Shown piece after piece: positions 57,566 to 64,000 of a DNA stretch of 64,000 nt. Under the pieces are notes generated by a model. The model had not been told where the DNA came from. It made no database searches and worked only from the letters and a program-made list of their open reading frames with translations. The DNA is from Zoroaster sp. YZ-2022. Lineage: Eukaryota; Echinodermata; Asteroidea; Forcipulatida; Zoroasteridae. Each line of letters starts with the position of its first letter. The stretch's first letter is position 1. Position numbers and translations under genes: made by a program. Where the stretch lies: NCBI GenBank assembly GCA_029582265.1, contig CM055817.1, positions 31,911,097 to 31,975,096 of the forward strand, written 5' to 3'.

Positions 57566-58645
57566 AGCGGACCGTTCACCTTTGCCCAGAGGAACACGTC
57601 TGACGGCGAAACATACTTGGTAAAGTATGAACATCATGTTTACATTACGAATTTGTTTCTATGCGACACAACGGAATCAGAGGCATGTTTACAGATCAGT
57701 TGTTGAATGTATATCTGGATTTATCAGCACATCATGCTAATGGAATGGATTGTATAGGCCTAATAAGAACATGTGGGGCATTTATTTTCAAATAATTAAA
57801 ATACTGTCTCACACTGTAACACTCAGGATGGCCACCGAACATTTTTATATCAATGCACTCAAGTGTTGTTTACCGTTTATTTATTTATTCGTTTAAATAA
57901 TCAAACGGCAGGCAAAAAATTGTTTAGTTGTACCACGACTATAATTCACACAAGTTTGCTTTCCGGAAAATATGAGGCGTTGATGAATATTACCGATGTA
58001 TATCTGCTTCAATGCAGTATTTCTAATCATATTTTGTCTTTTTGTCTTGGATATGCAACCAATATATATTAGTAAAATATGCACCCAAAAGATTTGATTG
58101 CATACATCAAGCTTAATGGCCTGTCGTCAATTTCAATCTATCAGAAACCGCAATTATTGATTAATTGATCCATTGATTTCGTTTGTTCATTCGTCACTTC
58201 GTTAGTTATGTAGGACTAATTGCGGTGACACCATGTGAAATTCTCAATTGAGTAGTAATTAGTTATGAAAAGAACTGGAGGTACAACTCGACGTTTCGAT
58301 CAGTGTGCTCTGATCGTCCTTATATTTTTTCTTTAGCTGACGTTTGGCGACGAAAAAAATAAGAGTACGAAATTCATGTTTGCCAATCAAAATATTTATT
58401 TGTAATTTCACTCATTTTCCTCCTTATCGCCACAACGTAATTAGCTAAACATCGCGTTATTTGTAATATATTGAATCTAAAAGGTAATTATACTCGTAGT
58501 TGTCTTTAGTATCGCCATTGGTATCAATTTTGTTTAAATACATTTAATTCCTCACAGTATGTCACACTTGTCAATGGAGACCAGTGTACTCATTTTTTAA
58601 TGTTGATGCAGTCAAGTATTAATAAACTGTAGGCAGAATAAATTC

Positions 58646-58647
<2 letters not shown>
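57566..58647 (+). repeat. Duplicated intron blocks with palindrome arm
   Basis: 57566-57720 is the 3' part of the post-exon block, 57780-58130 matches 46560-46835, 58214-58320 is another single arm of the 17.5-kb palindrome, and 58335-58647 matches 45505-45818. The ORF 57392-57706 is a chimera of LINE end and repeat. Confidence 0.8.
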
Positions 58648-58679
<32 letters not shown>

Positions 58680-59597
58680 GATTTGTAGCGCCCACATATC
58701 CACCGCTCAAGGCGCAGAAACAAAGAAAAAACATGAATACAAACAATATACAATGATAGCATAGGGGGAAAAAATATGTACTGAGATACATGTACCTGGT
58801 GAGGTGCCATGGTCGAGCGGTTTAGTGCATCGGATGGCTGAGTTGTCAGAGTGTGTGGGTTCGAAGCCTTACCGCGACCATGGTGCTTGTGTCCTTGAGC
58901 AAGACACTTTACCATAATTGCTGCAAGGGCCGAATTGAACCCAGCCACTGGGGATGTGCAAGCCAGTGCATGCTTAGTGCCGGTCACAAGCCCGGATAAA
59001 TGGGAGAGTTGCGTCAGGAAGGGCATCCGGCGTAAAACCTATGCCAAATAAAATATGCGGATCATGATCCGCTGTGGCGACCCCTAACGGGAGCAGCCGA
59101 AAGAGGACAACAACAACTGAGATACATGTACCTACAATGCAATTACAAATAATCATCTTTGAAGAATTGTGACATAAGATGAGTTTTAAGTATCGACTTA
59201 AATCTAGTTATCTATCACAAGATTTGAGTTTAGTTGGAAGATGATTCCAGAGTCTCGGATCCGCGACAGAAAACTACCTATCACCCCAGTTCCGTTTAGA
59301 AGTTGGTTCCTTTAGGAGTGACATGTTGCTGGAGCGCAAATTGCATGATGGAGTGTAGACTTTAAGCAGTTCAGAAACATAAATTGGAGCAATGTTATTA
59401 AAAGATTTGTGAACAATTAGCATACGTTTAAAAACAATTCTCTGTGAAACAGAAAGCCAGTGCAGCTCTTTCAAGATTGGCGTGATATGGCATGACTTTC
59501 TGGACAAAGTCACAACACGAGCTGCTGTGTTTTTTATGTGCTGAAGACGAAATATTTGATTCTGCGGGAGACCGTAGAGGAGAGCATTCCCGTTATC
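58648..59597 (-). mobile_element. 5'-truncated CR1/L2-like LINE fragment with (ATT)n tail
   Basis: Minus strand: the C-terminus of a LINE pol reads 'NGNALLYGLPQNQIFRLQHI', 'HITPILKELHWLSVSQRIVF', 'IYVSELLKVYTPSCNLRSS' and, past a stop, 'ADPRLWNHLPTKLKS'. This is the standard C-terminal signature of CR1/L2-type elements. A 3' UTR follows, ending 'gcgccttgagcggtggatat' with an (AAT/ATT)n tail at 58648-58680. The flanks 'gaataaattct' and 'ctcatagtattt' are contiguous at 45813-45830, which gives the empty site. A SINE interrupts the 3' UTR. Confidence 0.85.
58798..59116 (+). mobile_element. tRNA-derived SINE with RTE-like 3' module, 18-bp TSD
   Basis: Head with box A TGGTCGAGCGG and a box-B-like GGTTCGAAGCC, 'gagcaagacactttaccata', then the 3' module 'gtgccggtcacaagcccgga ... 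gaagggcatccggcgtaaaa ... gcggatcatgatccgctgtg ... taacgggagcagccgaaaga' and a CAA tail. The 18-bp target duplication ACTGAGATACATGTACCT flanks it at 58780-58797 and 59117-59134. I recall this module from RTE-clade LINE tails and SINEs in fish and invertebrates; the family name is inference. Confidence 0.9.
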
Positions 59598-59726
59598 TCA
59601 TAGTATTTGATTGATCAATAACATTTCACCAATCACCGGTATGTCTTTATGGAAATCTAAGAACATTGGTAACAAAGTAAACAGGCTTTAACTAATGTCA
59701 AACTCTACTTTGTTTTCAAATCCTAG

Positions 59727-59798
59727 AGAACTGCAGAACAACGAAATCAGTGAACTTGCTTCAGGAACATTTGATGGTCTACAAAGACTCTCGAGATT
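59727..59798 (+). CDS. LRR exon (72 nt, phase 2), identical to 45951-46022
   Basis: Acceptor ttttcaaatcctag, donor tt|gtaagt; all 72 bases equal those of 45951-46022, so it encodes the same LRR (ELQNNEISELASGTFDGLQR). The block around it is the same segmental duplicate with several per cent divergence in introns. Confidence 0.75.
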
Positions 59799-60210
59799 GT
59801 AAGTTGTAATGTCATGAATTTCATTCACATATAATGCGACCGAACATTTGCAAAAACGAGATGCAAAAACATCCTCTGCAGAATTGTAGCTCATAACACG
59901 GTGTTTTTTAAATGACATTAGAGAAAAATGTATGAAACCAGCCAACATTTCGTTGTGACTGTCATTTACGTTGATGTCGAAATAAAAGTACGAAGATCGT
60001 GTTTGAACCGCTATCGTGCAATGTACGGTTCGCGAATGGCTACCGGCTGACTTTGGCTTTCGGTGTTCCCACCGGGAACGATCCTCAGGAACGTTTCTAG
60101 AGCAATGCATACCCGCGTGTTCTAGGTGGAATCTTCCCATGGGAACACCGTGGCGTTCCACGGACCGTTCACGTTTGCCCAGAGGAACACGTCTGACGGC
60201 GAAATATTAT
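59799..60210 (+). repeat. Post-exon intron repeat block, copy 5
   Basis: Same unit as 46023-46510. Minus-strand ORF 59688-60161 and plus ORF 60016-60240 are repeat shadows that also recur at 62269-62515. Confidence 0.85.
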
Positions 60211-60242
60211 ACCGTAGAGCTGTTTTATTCCCAATTGTAAAC

Positions 60243-60495
60243 TTAGTTTGACAGTCGACCCTTTAATTCTTGTCTTGCCCATTTGCAACCGTCGTTGAGG
60301 ACTTCTACAGTTTTACACTTATGGTCCGTGTACCAGTCTGTGAATTCAGGGAATTGTTGTTTTGCTTGCTGAAATATCGCATGAATCACTTCTCGGTTGA
60401 TTTGTGGTCTTTGACATTTTTTGTTATTCTCGTCGCCCGAGTTTCCTGTCACATCTGACGGGCAAGTTCATCTTTCGGGATTTCCCTCTTCAGCA
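60243..60495 (-). pseudogene. BEN-domain-like fragment, copy 1 (one-base frameshift)
   Basis: Minus strand: upstream frame 'LLKREIPKDELARQ', then, after a one-base deletion relative to copy 2, GNSGDENNKKCQRPQINREV, 'IHAIFQQAKQQFPEFTDWY', 'TDHKCKTVEVLNDGCKWARQ' and a stop after 'LSN'. The order (Leu-rich helix with ELA, a Pro before the next helix, 'I-x-A-I-F...FP', Trp, then 'LN-x-x-C-x-x-A-R') resembles the C-terminal two-thirds of BEN domains, DNA-binding modules found in chromatin proteins and transposon or virus-derived genes. It lies antisense in the intron block. No start or upstream exon was identified. Confidence 0.5.
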
Positions 60496-62145
60496 AATTA
60501 AGACATCAACAAATAAAAAGGTCATATTTTCTCTTTCTCCCCATTCTCTCCCTCCCATCATATTCATAATACATAATTTAAGACCTGTCTAAGCAAACAA
60601 AAACATAATTAATACATGTGGATTTCTTCATTGAAGGTAGCCAAAGATACATCACGTTTTACTTTGATTCAAATTGTCATTAACAAAAGCAAATTAGTTC
60701 ACAAATAAAATATATCAGTATTCTATAATTATGTGCTTCACTTATGAAAAACGGAAACCAAAACTACTATGCCAAAGATATTCGAAATAAAAGCGTAATT
60801 TCGATACAGCTGAAATGTGCATCCATGTTCAAATTTTCATTTGTATACTGTACATGTTCCGTGCAAAGCATGTGGAATATTATTCGTCGCAAAAAAAGTA
60901 GCTTTTACAGTAGTATTTTAAGACGATTTGTCTACGCCGCTCCCCAACGTATAGATGTATTATGTTTGCGCGTAAACTTCGGAGACCTGGGAAGTTGTGG
61001 CGCTTGTTTACGCCGATACAGGCGAATTTACCAAGGAGGATTATATTTTTATGTACACACAGCCAAATAGTCGCTGATTTAGGCGCTAAGATTCATACAA
61101 TTATTAGTCTGTTACCAGGTATGTGCATCCTAATGTTATGTGCTGGGACTCAATACCTATTAACGAGTGCATGTTATCAACGGAAATTTACACAGAAAAG
61201 TCTTAAAAGGGGTGAAGAAATCGTCTAAATTAAACCAACATCGAAGTAACTGGCATCTCTGCCACTCTCCAAAATCACAAGCCAGCGAATAATCCTTTAA
61301 CAATAGTGACTTATCCAATTAGCCAGTCTTTTGTTCGACTTCAGAGCCAGAAATCAAGAAGGCAACCAAGTGATACGCTTGAATAACCGAGAACTTTCGT
61401 GAGTCACACCCGGCTAATTTAAGACCAGGCCAACACCATTTATGCATTTGGGCCTTAGTGATTTTGTTGAACTGACTGGTGATTGTTTAAATTATATGAT
61501 TAATATTGCAACGAGCAACATCCATGTTAGTGATTTTGTTGAACTGACTCGTGATAATTTTAATACTATGATTAATATTGCAACGAGCAACATCCATGTC
61601 AGTGATTTTGTTGAACTGACTGGTGATTATTTAAATACTATGATTAATATTGCAACGAGCAACATCCATGGTACTGATTTTATTGAACTGTGACTGGTGA
61701 TGTTTTTGTTAATTATTGCATCGGTTTTGGGATAAAAAGGAATCCATTTCAGAAGTTCAAAAATGGTCTGGTTCTTCGGCAAATTGTCTTCGGCAAAAAA
61801 AATCCGCCGTAGGATTGCTTTTACTATGCCACTCTAAACGTTTGTTGTGTTTGGTTTCGCTACATTAGTAGGATACTCTCGAACACAGTGACTTTTAATA
61901 AATGTTTGTGCACGCGAACCATTGGTACGGGTGGTTCGTGCACAAAACCCGTGTAGGCCAATGAGTGATAAGTGAATAGCTTGTGTACGTTAATCGTTGA
62001 CCATGTACATTAACCGTTTCCTGTGAGAACGAAACAAAAAAGCCTAGGCTTGATGGGGTTGAGGAAAATCTAAGAAAATTTACGAAAATAACAAAATGAA
62101 CGGGTTTCAATTAATGTCAAACTCTACTTTCTTTTCCAATCCTAG
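60496..62145 (+). repeat. Large intron block C, copy 2
   Basis: Homologous to 51301-52815 and 62800-64000, leading into the LRR exon at 62146. It includes the minisatellite at 61459. No gene is supported on either strand apart from the BEN-like fragment. Confidence 0.85.
61459..61693 (+). repeat. 72-bp minisatellite, ~3.3 units, open frame
   Basis: Units of 'gtgattttgttgaactgact' plus 'ggtgatta', 'tgattaatattgcaacgagc' and 'aacatccatg' repeat every 72-73 bp. A plus frame reads SDFVELTGDYLNTMINIATS-NIHV per unit and ends at a stop in 'gaactgtga'. Confidence 0.92.
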
Positions 62146-62217
62146 ATATCTGCAGAGCAACAAAATCAGTGAACTTGCACCAGGAACATTTGATGGTCTA
62201 CAAAGCCTCGACGACTT
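62146..62217 (+). CDS. LRR exon (72 nt, phase 2)
   Basis: Acceptor ttttccaatcctag, donor tt|gtaagt. It encodes YLQSNKISELAPGTFDGLQS then LDD plus the split Leu. It is the last complete LRR exon in the window; the following block C copy suggests a further exon beyond 64000. Confidence 0.75.
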
Positions 62218-62515
62218 GTAAGTTGTAATGACATGAATCTCAATCACACAATAATCAAGCCACCATTATCATTTTACGTTGATGTCGAAATAAAAATACG
62301 AAGATCGTGTTTGAACCGCTATCGTGCAATGTACGGTTCGCGAATGGCTACCGGCTGACTTTGGCTTTCGGTGTTCCCACCGGGAACGATCCCCAGGAAT
62401 GTTTCTAGAGCAATGCATACCCGCGTGTTCTAAGTTGAATCTTCCCATGGGAACACCGTGGCGTTCCACGGACTGTTCACGTTTGCCCAGAGGAACACGT
62501 CTGACGGCGAAATAG
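62218..62515 (+). repeat. Post-exon intron repeat block, copy 6 (internal deletion)
   Basis: After ~60 bp of intron start the sequence jumps from 'atcattttac' to 'gttgatgtcgaaat', skipping ~330 bp present after 52888. The rest of the unit follows. Confidence 0.85.
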
Positions 62516-62544
62516 TATACCGTAGAGTATTCCCAATTGTAAAC

Positions 62545-62799
62545 TTAGTTTGACAGTCGACCTTTTAATTCTTGTCTTGCCCATTTGCAACCGTCGTTGA
62601 GGACTCCTACAGTTTTACACTTATGGTCCGTGTACCAGTCTGTGAATTCAGGGAATTGTTGTTTTGCTTGCTGAAATATCGCATGAATCACTTCTCGGTT
62701 GATTTGTGGTATTTGACATTTTTTTTTATTCTCGTCGCGCGAGTTTCTTGTCACATTCTGACGGGCAAGTTCATCTTTCGGGATTTCTCTCTTCAGCAA
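62545..62799 (-). pseudogene. BEN-domain-like fragment, copy 2 (open frame)
   Basis: Minus strand: a single open frame of ~84 codons: LLKREIPKDELARQNVTRNS, 'RDENKKKCQIPQINREV', 'IHAIFQQAKQQFPEFTDWY', 'TDHKCKTVGVLNDGCKWARQ' then 'ELKGRLSN' and a stop. It differs from copy 1 at a few residues and lacks its frameshift. BEN-like features are as for copy 1. It may be a terminal exon of a mobile gene carried by the duplicated block; no upstream exon or poly(A) signal is established. Confidence 0.5.
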
Positions 62800-64000
62800 A
62801 TTAAGACATCAAAAAAATAAAAAGGTCATATTTTCTCTTTCTCCCCATTCTCTCCCTCCCATCATATTCATAATACATAATTTAAGACCTGACTAAGCAA
62901 ACAAAAACATAATTAATAAATGTGGATTTCTTCATTGAAGGTAGCCAAAGATACATCACGTTTTACTTTGATTCAAATTGTCATGAACAAAAGTAAAATA
63001 TATCAGTATTGTATAATTATGTGCTTCACTTATGAAAAACGGAAACCAAAACTACTATGCCAAAGAAATTCGAAATAAATGCGTAATTTCGATACAGCTG
63101 AAATATGCATCCATGTTCAGATTTTCATGTGTATACTGTACATGTTCCGTGCAAAGCATGTGGAATAATTACTATTCGTTGCAAAAGAAATAGCTTTTAC
63201 AGTAGTATTTTAAGACGATTTGTCTACGCCGGTCCCCAACGTATAGATGTATTATGTTTGCGCGTAAACTGCGGAGACCTGGGAAGTCGTGGCGCTTGTT
63301 TACGCCGATACAAGCGAATTTACCAAGGAGGATTATATTTTTATGTACACACAGCCAAACAGTCGCTGATTTAGGCGCTAAGATTCATACAATTATTAGT
63401 CTGTTACCAGGTATGTGCATCCTAATGTTATGAGCTGGAACTCAAGACCTATTAACGTGTGCATGTTATCAACGGAAATTTACACAGAAATGTCTTAAAA
63501 GGGGTGAAGAAATCGTCTAAATTAAACCAAAATCGAAGTAACTGGCTGGCATCTCCGCCACTATCCAAAATCACAAGCCAGCGAATAATCCTTTAACAAT
63601 AGTGACTTATCCGATTAGCCAGCCTTTTATTCGACCCCAGAGCCAGAGACCAGAAGGCAACCAAGCGATACGCTTGAGTTACCGAGTGCTTTCATGAGTC
63701 ACACCGGGCTAATTTAAGACCTGTCCAACACCGGGGGTTTTATAAGACCGGGTTATTTATGCATGTGGGCCTTAGTGATTTTTTTTGGAACTATCTGGTG
63801 ATTATTTAAATACTATGATTAATATTGCAACGAGCAACGTCCATGTCAGTGATTTTGTTGAACTGACTGGTGATTATTTAAATACTATGATTAATATTGC
63901 AACGAGCAACATCCATGGTACTGATTTTATTGAACTGTGACTGGTGATGTTTTTGTTAATTATTGCATCGGTTTTGGGATAAAGAGGAATCCATTTCAGA
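62800..64000 (+). repeat. Large intron block C, copy 3 (runs off window)
   Basis: Same order as copies 1 and 2 up to 'gaggaatccatttcag' at the window end. The minisatellite is at 63774-63943 (~2.4 units). Confidence 0.85.

Noticed and set aside
59688..60161. 157-codon minus-strand ORF shared between post-exon blocks
   Set aside because: Runs antisense straight through the LRR exon and repeat block; a shadow of conserved duplicated DNA.
51621..63374. Recurrent plus-strand ORF family containing 'YSSILRRF' and 'GGLYFYVHT' in three block copies
   Set aside because: Copies differ by frameshifts and stops and show no codon-level conservation beyond the general block similarity; treated as non-coding duplicated intron.

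Overview
This is nuclear DNA of an AT-rich, intron-containing animal genome. The likely source is a marine deuterostome invertebrate (echinoderm, hemichordate or cephalochordate). The grounds are a HYR-domain exon, LRR exons with symmetrical phases, DIRS-type and Tx1-like retroelements, tRNA-derived SINEs and many TIR or foldback elements. The phylum cannot be fixed from sequence alone. No prokaryotic gene, CRISPR array or rRNA is seen. A run of exactly 500 N (1807-2306) is an assembly gap.

Layout. 1-14 kb: mostly intergenic, with a TIR element (611-855), a transposon-like ORF next to the gap, an LTR-retrotransposon gag relic (6.7-7.0 kb), a large foldback (7.6-8.5 kb), two relics of a hairpin-ended repeat family, and a decayed L1/Tx1-like LINE (9.4-12.0 kb). 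14-17 kb: two exons of one probable plus-strand extracellular gene, a complete HYR domain and an LDLa-like half module, both bounded by phase-1 introns. 17-22 kb: a near-perfect palindrome, a pearl/Helentron-like element with seven ~150-bp core repeats, a DIRS-type RT relic and a SINE. 22.1-36.6 kb: two related, apparently full-length L1/Tx1-like LINEs, both on the minus strand, lying head to tail and separated and bounded by (ATT)n microsatellite. The first carries a very large purine-repeat expansion in ORF1; the second contains a SINE.

38.2-64 kb: a plus-strand leucine-rich-repeat gene begins at 38221 (TATA-like box, ATG, short signal peptide, LRRNT), followed by 72-nt phase-2 exons that each encode one LRR. 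From ~40.8 kb to the window end the exon and its intron have been amplified as tandem, nested segmental duplications. Five intact LRR exons (45951, 52816, 54890, 59727, 62146), two broken ones and one diverged one are visible, and the array runs off the window. The introns hold an antisense tyrosine-recombinase-like pseudogene with intact terminal exons and a poly(A) signal (39.2-40.3 kb), a DIRS element relic (43.6-45.4 kb), two copies of a BEN-domain-like fragment, a 72-bp minisatellite, a SINE split by a TA-flanked TIR element, a Tx1-like RT fragment and a LINE fragment containing a SINE with an 18-bp target duplication.

How it fits together: the host genes look like modular extracellular proteins built by exon shuffling and exon duplication. 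The rest is layered mobile DNA whose order of insertion can often be read by comparing paralogous blocks. Most LINE reading frames are broken, several at homopolymer runs, so some breaks could be assembly errors.
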